Shown piece by piece: positions 1 to 12,664 of a DNA stretch of 64,000 bases. The notes below the pieces were generated by a model. That model worked only from the letters and a program-made list of their open reading frames with translations. It made no database searches and had not been told where the DNA came from. This stretch comes from Lumbricus rubellus (Eukaryota; Annelida; Clitellata; Crassiclitellata; Lumbricidae), in NCBI GenBank assembly GCA_945859605.1, contig OX243822.1:27155998-27219997 (forward strand), given 5' to 3'. The first letter of the stretch is position 1, and every line of letters begins with the position of its first letter. A program made the position numbers and the translations under genes.

Positions 1-393
1 TCCTCCCGTTTGCCTTATCTTTCTCCTCCTCCTTCTTCTCCTCTTCCTCCTCCTCCTCCTCCTCCTCTTCCTCCTCCTCCTCCTCCTCCTCCTGCTTATA
101 GCCTGGCTACTTCCTCCTTTTTCGTCTTCTTCTCTTTCAGCATCTCCTCATCCCTCCCTCCTTTCTGCTTCTAATTTTTCTTCTCTTCCATTCTTGTTTC
201 ATCCTCTGGGTTAGCTGGTCCACTGAAGACGAAAGATTTTCAAATGTTAGGCTACAGAGAATTTAGCTGCGCTGTCGAAGTGTCTCCGATGCTTCTGTTA
301 ATCAACATCGATATTATTTTATGTAGGCCTATACCCTACAGATGTCGCTGTTTATCATTCAACCCTTGTGTGACCATTATATATACGCATATG
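1..393. other. Upstream DNA with TCC microsatellite
   Basis: A pyrimidine-strand (TCC)n repeat covers about 21-94. The rest up to the hAT-like element at 394 shows no gene. Confidence 0.7.
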
Positions 394-1870
394 CATGGGC
401 GCCCGCAGGATTTTTTGCAGGGGGGGTCAGTCGACTCGGTCGTGGCCAGAGTAGTTAAGATACAAAATAATGCCATTAAAACCAAGCAACTCGCACAACT
501 ATACATTATCTCAATGTAACGTAATATAATATTTATGAGCCTTTTATAACAAAATGAAAAAGTCTTTAAACAGTTTTCGACTTTGATATAGGCTATGGCA
601 TATATTATTCATGTATATTAGGCCTAATCATAGAAAAAAATCAATAACACTAACTAACTGTACTAACTATAATAGACTAACAGTACCATGCAGGAACGTC
701 ATTTCTTTATTTCCAGGGTGCAGAAAATTTCAGGGGCAAAACTTCGTCAGCTTGTAATTTTGTAATTAGGATATACTAGGCCTACATGAGCAAGAACCTG
801 TAGTTGATTGATCAAATATTATGTTTTCTTCTTGTTCTTATATATTTCTTACCATATGTTTGATTCAGTTAGGCTATGGTAATTATTTTAAATGCTATAG
901 TATTTGAGATACAATTTTAAATACTAGAAAAATATTTTGGACTTGCATTTATAGCACAATAGAATGACTGTAGGCCTAACAAAAGAGCATTCCTTGTCAT
1001 TTTTCTGCAAAATTTCTGATGGCAGTTTAAAAAAAAAGACTATAGTCTCAAAGCTCAACCTGACCCAGATCTAGAAGATCTTGTAAAGTTGTAATGAGAC
1101 ATTATAATATGCCTTTAAAAATTAATTCTGTCATCTTCAGGCATAAATCAGGCTCTTCAGCTTGCTATATAATCTTATTGCAGAGGTTACTTCTGATTGA
1201 GTTGTCTACGGTTGGCTTATTGTAAGCTGGCAAACATTTATAAATTACTCGGATTTAATTTTTACTATGTTAAAAAGTTATGCAGATTCAATGGGCACAT
1301 CCATAATTTACCTTATGTACAGAGGGCAAATTTTCCATTTCTGTTATGAGATCCTGACCATTAAGGTCTGCTCGATATTGCTTTGACAAAGCTAAAGCTT
1401 TTCCTGCCAAATCACCTGCAGGCGTGCTTAGACATTTCCAGAAGAAATCAAACCTTGCAGCCAGAGTTTTACCAGGTAAATAAAGTATAAAAAACTAAAA
1501 CTTTGACTGCAGTAGAGAAAGATTTATGAACAGTGAATGAGCTTACCTCCACAAGCTTAAGGTCACTGTATTTTTAATAATAACATCAACACTATACATT
1601 ATAGGCTACCGGTATAATGTCGTGACAGCTTTATCCACAGACATAATTATGTATATTATTAAAGTAGTACCCAATATGTAGAGATAACCACAAGATATAC
1701 GGTATACCCCAAAAGTTGGTGAAGTAAAAGAACACAGTGACTGTTGGGCAAGCTGTCCTGTTTAACCACTAACATTTGCCCAGAAAGTCAGAAAGTGCTA
1801 TTGCTAATATTTTGTCATGCTTTCCAGGGGGGTCACGCGACCCCCTTGACCTATGCTGCGGGCGCCCATG
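394..1870. mobile_element. hAT-like non-autonomous element, 1477 bp
   Basis: The ends are perfect 15-bp inverted repeats, CATGGGCGCCCGCAG, followed on each side by a G-rich block. The 8-bp direct repeat CGCATATG lies at 386-393 and 1871-1878. Size, CA start and 8-bp duplication fit the hAT superfamily. No transposase frame is visible inside. Confidence 0.88.
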
Positions 1871-1878
1871 CGCATATG

Positions 1879-3151
1879 TCTTGCCAGTCTTGCTATTTTT
1901 TTTATACAGGCCTAGCGTCTTCAAAGATTAGGCTACAGAGAATTTTGGCAAGATTTTGGGCGGCGTGCTAATTCGATCCTAGGCCTATACTCACTTACAC
2001 GCGTAAAAACCGCATCCGCACCCGCACATAGGCCTAACCGCATTCGTAGGCCTAATAATTTCTTTTCAATCAGTGTGGTTTAAAACGGATGCATGATAGA
2101 TCATAATTGGCGCAATTAATTGCGTTCTCTCTTTATACAAAGAAATAATTATGCGATACTGGGTCACAGAACCTGGGTGCGCAAGTCAATAGGCCTAATT
2201 TTAAGTAGCCTGACTGGGCATAAACAATCATCTCCCTTTGAAGTGATCTTATTATAATTATTCTAGCCATTGCTCTGCGCAGGGGCGGCAGAGTGAATAA
2301 TTTTGCAGATGACTAATACCCAAAAGACATCATGAATATTCATATTCGCTTCATGGCACTGGCGCGTTCTGATTGGTTGTTGTTGGGAATTTTCCTCAAA
2401 ATGATTAACTAGGCCTTCTGAACACGAACCGTGCTTTTTTCTCGAGGCTTTATAATTAGCTAGAATAAGTCAAAACGGCAATAATTTAGGGATAGCCCGG
2501 ATAGTCCTACAATCCTCTAAAAACCTAGACAGGCTATTTATTTTATGTTGCGCGCTTTCGTGCAACATTCTTTATAAATGCGTTATAAATGAAAGTTCAA
2601 TAACCTAATAATAACATAATAAAAGGACGTAGGCCTAAATTTCATATATGCCTAATTAGCTAGGCTATCCATTGTTCTATTCTTACAGTCTGCTTGCATT
2701 TAGGCTAACTAATTTAATGAGGCTGCTTTTAAAACGCACAGCCTTCTGATATTCTCAGAGAAGATACCAAATGATTGCTTGCACATTATTTTGCGACTGA
2801 ACTAATTATATAGCGCCAACACAGAGTAAAACGGCTCTCGAGCACAACATTGCCTACTACCGTAGTTACGAGCTGCGACCCTCTCTGACACCAGACGACC
2901 AATCATCGGCGCACATGAGACTAATGAATATTCATAGTGTCTAATTAATAATAAACAAGGACGTTCACGGCGACTCCACGAGACGTTTTGATTTTATATA
3001 ATCAAATGCGGCGGTGGAAGAAAATTACCCATTAAAAATGTCGTGACAAAATTGATACGTAGCAAATCTTACGAAACTTATTGAGATCTCAAGCACATTC
3101 CCCCTGTTGGATCGTTTTCGCTAGATTGTTCCGACCAGTTTCTGTATAAAA
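1879..3151. other. 5' flank of the NHE gene
   Basis: It holds many TAGGCCTA octamers and no coding signal. The promoter should lie in its last few hundred bases, but I see no clear core element. Confidence 0.5.
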
Positions 3152-3407
3152 ATGGCTGAAAACGCGACCCCTTATTCGCACACCCTGCTGTACATATCGG
3201 CGTGCTACATTTCTGGCAATGGTACCCTGGAGGTCAAGAGCACCAGCGGGGAATCGGGAACGAAGGCTGCTGACCAAAGCCAGAAGTCGTCGTCGCTGGA
3301 CCTTCTCATGTTCGTCTGTCTGCTTATAATGACGATTCTAACTGTGTGGCTGTTCAAACACATTCGCGTTCGATTCGTACACGAGACTGGATTGGCTGTC
3401 ATATACG
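3152..3407 (+). CDS. SLC9A6/7/9: NHE exon 1: start, first membrane segment
   Basis: Codes residues 1-85 plus one base. It has N-glycosylation sequons NAT (4-6) and NGT (23-25), then a hydrophobic segment at about 51-68 and the family motif [12 protein letters not shown]. The donor is GTACGC at 3408. The TATAAA just upstream touches the ATG, so it is not the TATA box. Confidence 0.93.
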
Positions 3408-6400
3408 GTACGCCATAATCCTTTAAGATTTGTTTTTCTTACATTGCATGCCTGGATTACTTTACTTTCCATGCTTTTACATATAGATGCTTGAGACGGC
3501 TGCCACAACTCGCCCGCTTGAATCCAACACTTTGAATGTGTTGGCATGGTTTATGCTTTTTTTATAGCGCTGGTAAGTATTTCCATTATTTCTGGTCAGT
3601 GCTATTATAACTGGTCCAGACAGCTCTGTAAATAGGCAAGTTCAGTTGTAACCTAGCGTCGGTAAAATGAGTTGTAGGACATGATATGCGCTTTGCATGG
3701 CTGTTGACAATTAAATTCAACTCCTGTAATAACTTGTTTTCTTCTATTCCTACTATGAATTGTAATCATACTGTGTTGTGTCAGTTTTGAACTTGAAAAT
3801 AAACATTATTTATGTGCTGTAAAGTTATTTTATATTTATTTGAAAAATTATTTTCCCCCATAAATTTCTTAATTGCCACTGTCCAGTGACCAAGCATTTA
3901 TAAGTTGATGGCGCTAACAAGTAGCCTATGTCCAGGGCCATGTCAGAGTCTCCCTACTCCCTATTCAGCATATATCTAGCTATTTATTTATTTAGGATAT
4001 GTTATAAAGCACCTCTTCAGGGTAGGGCTAAGTACTCAAAAGCGCCCCCAGCTCAACCACAAAGGGTAAGTCTTACGTTACAGGTCCAGTGCGCTGATTA
4101 GTCGGCAACCATAGCCCACAGTGGTGGCAGTGGTATTGGTATAAATAGTAGTGATATAGTGATAGTTGTAGCAGTAGCTGTGCTACTTACAGTATGAGAA
4201 AATTGTAATAAAATAATGCGGGGTCAGACGTTGATTTATGTGGAGTTGGGGCATGCAGATGAAGACTTTACTATGGGGCACTTACGAAAGGCTAGTGGGG
4301 TGGTTGAACCACAAACCTCCGGACAATTTTTCTTACCCTGGTTATTTATTACGGGCTATTGAAATAACTAAGAATTGTGAGTGAAGGAGGAGGAGGAGGA
4401 ATCCAAAGTTCAACGACAGCTTATGACAACAGACGGCAGAAGATATGTTTGGTGTATTACAGCAGTGTGTGAGTGAAGGAGTTGCTCAGTATCCCTATGT
4501 ACAGCCTACAGGGCTTTTCAGACTGTAGTCCACAAACCAAGAGGGTGCTCAAGAGCTTTCTGAAAGCATTGTAGGAAGAGGGTTCTATCCTGTTATTGGT
4601 CATAAAATTTCTTAAATCGTTTTTAGATAAATACCACTTCCTAGTCTCAATACCTCTCTTTGCAATACGCTGTCCCCATCTACTTGATCTCAAATTCTAG
4701 TTGGCAATGCCTCCTCCTCGATGGCCAACAGCACAGACGTCGTATCTACACTTTTTTCAGAAAATCACTTTTTGACGGTATTCGATGCGTAAAATTATTC
4801 TTCACAGCCTCACAAATGTTGTATGTACATACGATGAATATGCAGTAAGATATCGTTCAGAAACTGAATGTCGTATCTGCAATAATAAGAACACAAATGT
4901 CGTATCTGCCACATATACGACATTTGTGCAGTAATTTCTGCCACATACGACATTTGTGCAGTATATTCTGCCACATACGACATTTGTGCAGTAATTTCTG
5001 TCACATACGACATTTGTGCAGTATATTCTGCCACATACGACATTTGTGCAGTAATTTCTGCCACACATGACATCTGTGCATTTGGTGGGGGGCTGAGCCC
5101 CTAGCCCCCTACCGCCGTCACTGTGTGTGTATGAAAAGCAACATGCTTGTAACAGATAGTTTTGTTCTGTCGTCTTTAATGCTCTTGTTCTTGCACATTA
5201 CGATGATCGTGCGGTTGTCCGTCAAAAATAATCTACTGCACAGATGTCGTATATGACCTTTCATTACATTTTAAAGTCTTTTCGTTATGCTGCTGCATAA
5301 AAGACTCTGACAATATCACTTGCTGAATCAAAATAAACATTTTGGCTATCTCACTTTTTATGAAAAAGGAACATGTAACTTGCAAAAACGTTTTTCCAAC
5401 TTCCTGAAAAGTTTTGTATTTTGCACATACGACGTCTGTGCTGTTGGCCATTTTGTTTTTCTTAAAACCTGTTTTTCTTTCATAGTCTTGTGCACTGCCA
5501 CTGGGAGCACCTCTGAACAGTTCACCTATTAGAAGCACTTTATACATGATTGATGTCTTTCTGCTAAAATGCCTCTGCTATTAAAACAATACAATATAAT
5601 ATTTTGCTTACACCTTAGGTAAGAAATTTTGCTTCTTAAATGCTTGAGTCCATGAGCATAGTCTTGAAAAGTACGGAGTCCTGAAAGTTTGAAAACCACT
5701 TTTTTGACTGATTGATTGATTCATTTGTTTGTTCGTTGATTGATTGATTGATATGTGATAGTTGGTTAGGTCTGGTATGTTAAAAATATGTGCTAGTTGC
5801 AGTTGCTTCCTGGTAGGCTAAACATCCTTCAACTGCCAGCTAATCCAATATATTAAAGCCATGATTATTGGAAACAGACTAATAAATAGGATTGACTCAG
5901 AGTTCAGTTTAATTTCTAATGTTCTATTGTGTTGATTCGTTGACACTTGCTGCATTTGATATGACAACAAGATTATCTTAGATTAAACAAAAATATACAA
6001 TGCAATATTATAAAATGACCGCTTCTGATTAGTGTTCACTGTGAAAGGCGCTATATAAATTTATAGATACAATACAATACATGCTATATTCTTTGTTTAT
6101 ATTACTTTGCCTTAATACTTTAAACCTTTCTCTTAACTTGCCTTGTCTCTTACCTACTTTGTTTCATCTTGTTTTATCTTAATACTCCTTGCCTTCATCT
6201 TCAGCTTTCTACCCTTAGGCTACCATTTACCATCATTTACTTCTTATTATACTTTACCATTTTACATTTAATACCATTCACCATCCTTTTCCTTCACCAT
6301 ACTTTTCCAGTCACCATACTTGACCATTCACCATACTTTGCCATACACCATACTTTACCGTTTACGATACTTTACCATGCGTAGGATTGATCGTCGGTGT

Positions 6401-7890
6401 GATCATCAAGTACACGACATACAAGCCACTGTCGCCATCTTGTGTCTGGCAGAACTTCACGGTGACGGATTGGCCGTACGGTCATCCGGACGAATTGATC
6501 CTCAATCCAACGAACATGTCGTCAACAAACTACAAGTATGCGTTCGTTACGCACGAACAGAGGGAAGAGGACAAACTGCCCGATCTCGTTCAGAAGGTAC
6601 TCGTTGAGTACTTGATTCATTCATCCGTCCGTCAATTCATGGAAAAGTCTCTGATCAAGCCGTGTTCTTGTTTGTTAAACTATAGGTTCTTTATGGCACA
6701 ACTGGAACAGTTTGCCTTTCCGTGCATATCCACCTTTTTGTCAACGTGTCGATCCATTTTCTCCGCGCAACCACCCATCCCATCCATCCATCCATCCAAC
6801 CATGCATTAATCCATCCGTCCATTAATCCAGCCATTAATCCATCCATCCAACCATGCATGCATCCATCCATTCATCCATGGGCGGGGACAGGGGGGACGG
6901 TCCCCACCGATGTATGGGTTGGGGGACGGCCCATGCATTCCCCCCCCCCCAATAATTGAGCGTGAGGACAATAAATAAATAAAAGGTCATGAAAATTTTT
7001 GATGGCGAAAATTGAAAATTTTCTTGACTTTTCGGGCGGCTCATGAAAATTTCCACTCCTTCGTCCCCCCCCAATTCTCCGGCCAGGTCTCCGCCACTGC
7101 ATTCATCCATCTATTTATTCACCCATCCACCCTTCATTGTAGCATATCTGCGGGTATATCTATCTGCCTCTTTCTGTCTGCCTTACATACTGTATTTGCA
7201 TTGTTGTTGTAGTGGTTTATTATAATTACTATTACTATTGTTATAATTATTTTTATTTTGCATTATTATTATTTCTATTATTCCTAATATTGATAAATTG
7301 CTTTTTCTATTGTTATTATTAGTGCTATCTTGTACATTCTTCGTGGCCCGCATTCCTTCCAGTATCACTCTGTACCACGCAGCAGGTCACCAATATCATG
7401 CAGACGATGTTTTGTCAAAGTCTTTCTGCGTACCTGCCCTCCTTCTCAGCAGCTTGTTCTTACCGGATCAATCGAGTTCTTGTCTCATGGTCTTCAGCTC
7501 TGTAGGTCTGCTAATTATTTCATTTCAGGGGTGTTCAAACACCCAAAACACCCCTAACTACGGCCTTGCCAAGCAACAACTGTACAAACTCGATTTTGAA
7601 GCATTTGCTGCTATTGGCGTTTGTGATTGGTTTAATCACTTTGGACAAGAACTATACAATTTGTTGAACAATTTGTTGAACATCTCTGTGAAGAATTTCC
7701 TCGAGAAGTGTTTCAACTATTTTAATTAAAACCAAAATTCAGTCCGCAGCGACTAACTCTACTCAACACCGCCACACAACTCTCGCAACGACCCCAGTCA
7801 CTCCCCTCAGTCGTTCCCTCGTACATCCCTCCAGCCCACACACACACGCACACACACACACACGCACGCACACACACGCACACACGCACC

Positions 7891-7921
<31 letters not shown>

Positions 7922-10900
7922 TGTGACACACACACTGTGACACACACACACACAAACACACACAAATATACGGCCTAAGTCACGGTCCATCAATCACAAA
8001 AGGCCACTTCTATGCACCTAGATTAAGGACCCCTAGTCGACCTATTGATACAAAACCCAGTAGGCCTAATTCGCCACAATCTCTCTCTCGAGCCTATCGC
8101 GCTCCTTCTATTTCCACTTGAGGTACTTAAGAGCCATTAGAAGATCTTAATATGTTTTGTGAACTACTAAGTATCTCTGTTATCGTGTTATGCATTAACC
8201 GATCTCTTCTGTTTCTTTGTCCCTTCTGATCTACGGATGCACTTGATTCATTTGTCTCTTGGGCAAGGACACTTTGTTTAAGTCTTCTGTTTTTGCTATC
8301 GTCCATCCTGCTTCCTGTTGCAATGGCTTAGACTCTTCAGTCCACACTAAGGTCTACTAGACTGGTTGTGGTTTACTCCACACCTATTCAATGCTAGAGA
8401 CCATTTTATTTCCCTCGGGCTCCCATGTGAGATGCCTTTGAATTGTTTGCATTGGAAGAGTTGCTTTTCCCAAATTTTTGCTGCTGCTGTTGTCGTTTTT
8501 GTTGTTGTTGTTGTTGCTGTTGTCATAATTGTTATCATTGTTGTTGTTGTTGTTTTTATAATTGTTTTTGCTTATTGTTGCAGTTGTTATTGTTGTTATT
8601 ATTGTTATTATTATTATTTATTATTGTTTATTATTGTTTATTATTATTATAAACTATCATTTATTACCGTTTCAAACAGTGCAACACCAGTTGGCTGTGC
8701 GTGATGAACAGTGAACGCCTGACAAACACAGGCATAATGTGCTAATTGTTTCCCACAACTATTATTATTATTATTATTACTATTATTATTAAATATATTT
8801 TTATTATTATTATTTATTATTATTATTAGTGTTCATGGAAGAGTACCAAGTATTGTAATAACAAATCCAACACTGCGCATACATAACATGAGAACATTGG
8901 TGATGACTCATGTAAGCATGAAGATCCAATGCACAAGAGATAACAACAGTTACATGATAGCAATTAATGTGTTGTCTTCTCTTTTATAGGCGACCTTTAA
9001 CCCGGAAGTGTTTTTCAACGTCATCCTGCCTCCAATCATCTTCAGCGCCGGCTACAGCATGAAGCGAGTATGTCGCCATTTGCTTTTCTACTGACCAGTG
9101 TGTGTTTTATAGCTTATGAATATTAATGAATATGATGAATATTTATTGCTTTGCTATGAGTATTAAAGAATGTGATTGGCATTAATCGGTTTTTGATATG
9201 AATATTCATGAACGTGATGAATATTAATTACTTTTATAAATATTCATGAACTTATTAATTATTAATCGTTGTAACTATGAATCTGGATGGTGACACAATT
9301 GCTATTATTTATATTTTCTTTGGTGTTTGGAATTTTAGTTAGTGATTTACATGAACATTGCTGATAGTTACCTTTAAAAGGTGCTATGTAAATATGTTTT
9401 TTCTCTTGGCACCACTTAAACGATGTCTTTTATATCATTGCGATAACAGTGCTACAAAGGTTGCAAGATTAGATTAGATTAGATTAGATTAGATTGGATG
9501 CTTGAGAATAAGTTGTAAATGTTCAGGGAATGTTTTGTTGTTGTTGTAGAAGCATTTCTTTAAGAACTTTGGCGCCATTTCCGCCTATGCATTCATCGGC
9601 ACCATCATATCGAGCCTTGGCATCGGGTCAATATTACTATTATTATCATTATTATTGTTATTATCATTACTATTATTATTTAATGTTGTTATTATTATTA
9701 TTATCTATTTCCACTACTATTATTATATTGTTATTATTTTTATTAGTGTGATTGTTATTGTTATAATTTTTTTCTCTCAGATACTTCACATCACTACCTC
9801 AGGGATTTAGAGTGATGGTGCATCTGTAGGTTCTAGGACAAAATGGTAGCGGACAAAATGGTACGGACAAAATGGTACGGACAAAATGGTATGGACAAAA
9901 CGGTATGGTTAAATTGAAGCTGGATGAGGGTATTTTATTGCTGAAATAGAGGGTGGATGCCTTTTTGTGGCTGAAATACATCTCTAGTGAAGAAACAAAC
10001 TTGAGAAAAAGGAAGCCGGATTGACGAAGAAAATGCTTGAGAAATGGAAGCTGGATTGAAGTCTTCCATTCATGTGTTTCATGATGTATCCAGCTTCAAT
10101 TTGAGCCAAAAGATTTCTTAAACCAACCTCCATTTGTAATGCATCTTTCATTAATCCAGCTTCTATTTCAGCTATGAAAATACCCTGATACAGATTTTAT
10201 ATCTAAAGCGTTATTTTCATCAATCCAGCTTCCATTTCATATATAAAAATATCCACGTAGAGCCTTCATCCAGCTTCCATTTCACATGCGTCTTTTCATT
10301 AATCCAGCTTCTATTTCATATATAAAAATTCACTAATCCAGCTTTCATTTCATCCATACCATTTTGTCCGTACCATTTTGTCCGTACCATTTTGTCCGCT
10401 ACCATTTTGTCCGGCCACCCATCTGTAGCATCTGTTCATCCATATTGCTTTATGGGTTTGTGAAGGTTCTGATGAAATTTAACCACATTATCTTCGTTTA
10501 ATTTTAAACTGACAAACCACGATGTGATTACAATTCATGGTATAAACTGAAAATAACCAGTTATTAACTGTCTGGCAAGCATAAGCTTACAAGATGGCCA
10601 TCACATCCCACTGCTCACTTAATATTTGCATGGACTCAAAATCAGTCAGTTAAGATAGGTGAATGAATTGAAATTTATGCAAAAGAATTAAAGAGAATTG
10701 ACAAATAAATTTGTTTGAATCACTTTTGCTGCGTTACTGTTGCGACTGATGTCATGGTGATTGACGTTGCCATGGTGACGTTGTCAAAGGTGACGTTGTC
10801 AACTTGTCATGGTGATTGTTGCCATGGTGATGTTGCCATGGTGATTGTTGTCATGGTGATTGATTGTTGTTGCTAGGGTGCTGATGATGGGCTTCACGCA

Positions 10901-12518
10901 TGCGCTCGCTACACCTGCGTGGTCGTTTAAGAACTGTCTGCTGTTCGGCGCCATCATATCGGCAACAGACCCAGGTCCTAATCTCATCTCATCTAATCTA
11001 ATCTATGTCATTATAATCTTATCTAATGAATTGTAATTGTTATCGTACATTTATATAGTGCCCCTTCAAGAGAACTCCTCAGAGGCGCTCCCGACCTGAC
11101 ACCAAACCACAATCTAAGAGAATGGTTTTCAAACGCTTGCGGAAAAGAGGCAAAGAAAGACAAAGAAGTTCATTACGGAGACTAATAGGTAACTTATTCC
11201 AGAAAGAGGGACCGACCATAGCAAAACTTCTATGCAGCACTGTGAAAGATCGAGCCATAGGAACAACCAGGTCACCATGCGTAGCAGAGCGAAGGAATCT
11301 ACGGCCTGGAATGGATATTGCACCTTTTGTTTTGACATGTTACACATCTTGTGTTGATATGTTACCCAGTTTGTGTTAACATGTGTTGCATTGTTTATGT
11401 GTTCACATTTTACGCGTTTCAGGACTCTACATAGTGCATGTGTTGGCTTAAGACATCGTTTATGTACACGTTTCTATGAACATTGTGCACTGTTTACTAG
11501 TTAACGCCTTACAATGTATGGGGCGCGGTGGTGTAGTGGTGGCGTCGTTGCCTTGGAGCCGGAAGGTTCGAATCCACCTCGCCGCGTAAGGACCTTGGGC
11601 AAGTCTTTCACTCACAATTGCTCAGCGCTTTGGCGTGAAACTTCGATGCAGTGTCCGCTCTGCATTCGGGAGCGCCTCTGAGTAGCGAGCTTGAAGGGGC
11701 GCTATAACAAGTGCACATACAAACAAACAGTATGTTAGTAAGTTTCTTGGTCTATTTGTAACATGTTATTGGGTTGGTTTATGTGTTAACATGTTACACA
11801 GTTACGTGTTGACACCTTACAATGGCCTTACTGGTTTGATTTTTGTTGTAGTGACGGTGTTGGCAATCTTCCACGACTTAAACGTTGACGTTGATCTCTA
11901 TGCATTGGTGTTTGGCGAGAGTGTATTGAATGACGCCATTGCAATCATCTTAGTCAGGTTAGACGCGTTCCATGCTCATGCTTTCACATGTCCTATCAAT
12001 TCTCTACATATCTTGTAAATTTTAGAATGATTAATCATCAGGCATTAGAGATATAAGAAAAACAGTTTGACACATTTTATTGAATCTAACAGAAAATTGC
12101 TTGTAAACTGAAATTTCGGTATGTGAAGTTGAAAGGTTCATATCTTTTTATCCGTTAAACTTTATCTCATGATATTTTTGAATCATGTTCTTGGTCCAAT
12201 TCTTTAAATATTTGGAAAAATTTAGCGTGATATGTTATCAGGCATTAGAGATATTTGAAAAACAATTTGGCCTACTTTTTTTAATCACGGTGTATTTATT
12301 GTGTTTATTTTTTATTTCTATTTTTCATTTCTATTGTATTGTATTGTATTGTTGTTGTCCAGAACAATAAACGACTACAACAGCGACCTTTCCGGATTTG
12401 ACGGAGCTGCAGTCGGATGGGCAATCTTGAGTTTCTTTGGCGTCTTTCTCGGTTCCTTCATGCTCGGAGTTGGAATGGGATGCGTCACGGCTTTGGTAAA
12501 TCACCGTCATCATCATCA

Positions 12519-12551
<33 letters not shown>

Positions 12552-12611
12552 TCATCATCATCGTCATCATCGTCATCGTCGTCATCATCGTCAACGTCAT
12601 CATCGTCGTCG

Positions 12612-12664
<53 letters not shown>

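Noticed and set aside
3144..3151. TATAAA as core promoter of the NHE gene
   Set aside because: It directly touches the start codon, leaving no room for a 5' UTR.
4802..5073. Cysteine-rich repeat protein on the minus strand
   Set aside because: A 10-residue repeat produced by the 30-bp array inside the 4721-5451 MITE; overlapping frames are equally open.
11520..11580. Possible tRNA gene (A and B boxes)
   Set aside because: The same head recurs in six or more copies with a common non-tRNA body and tail, so it is a SINE promoter. The fold is not a proper tRNA.
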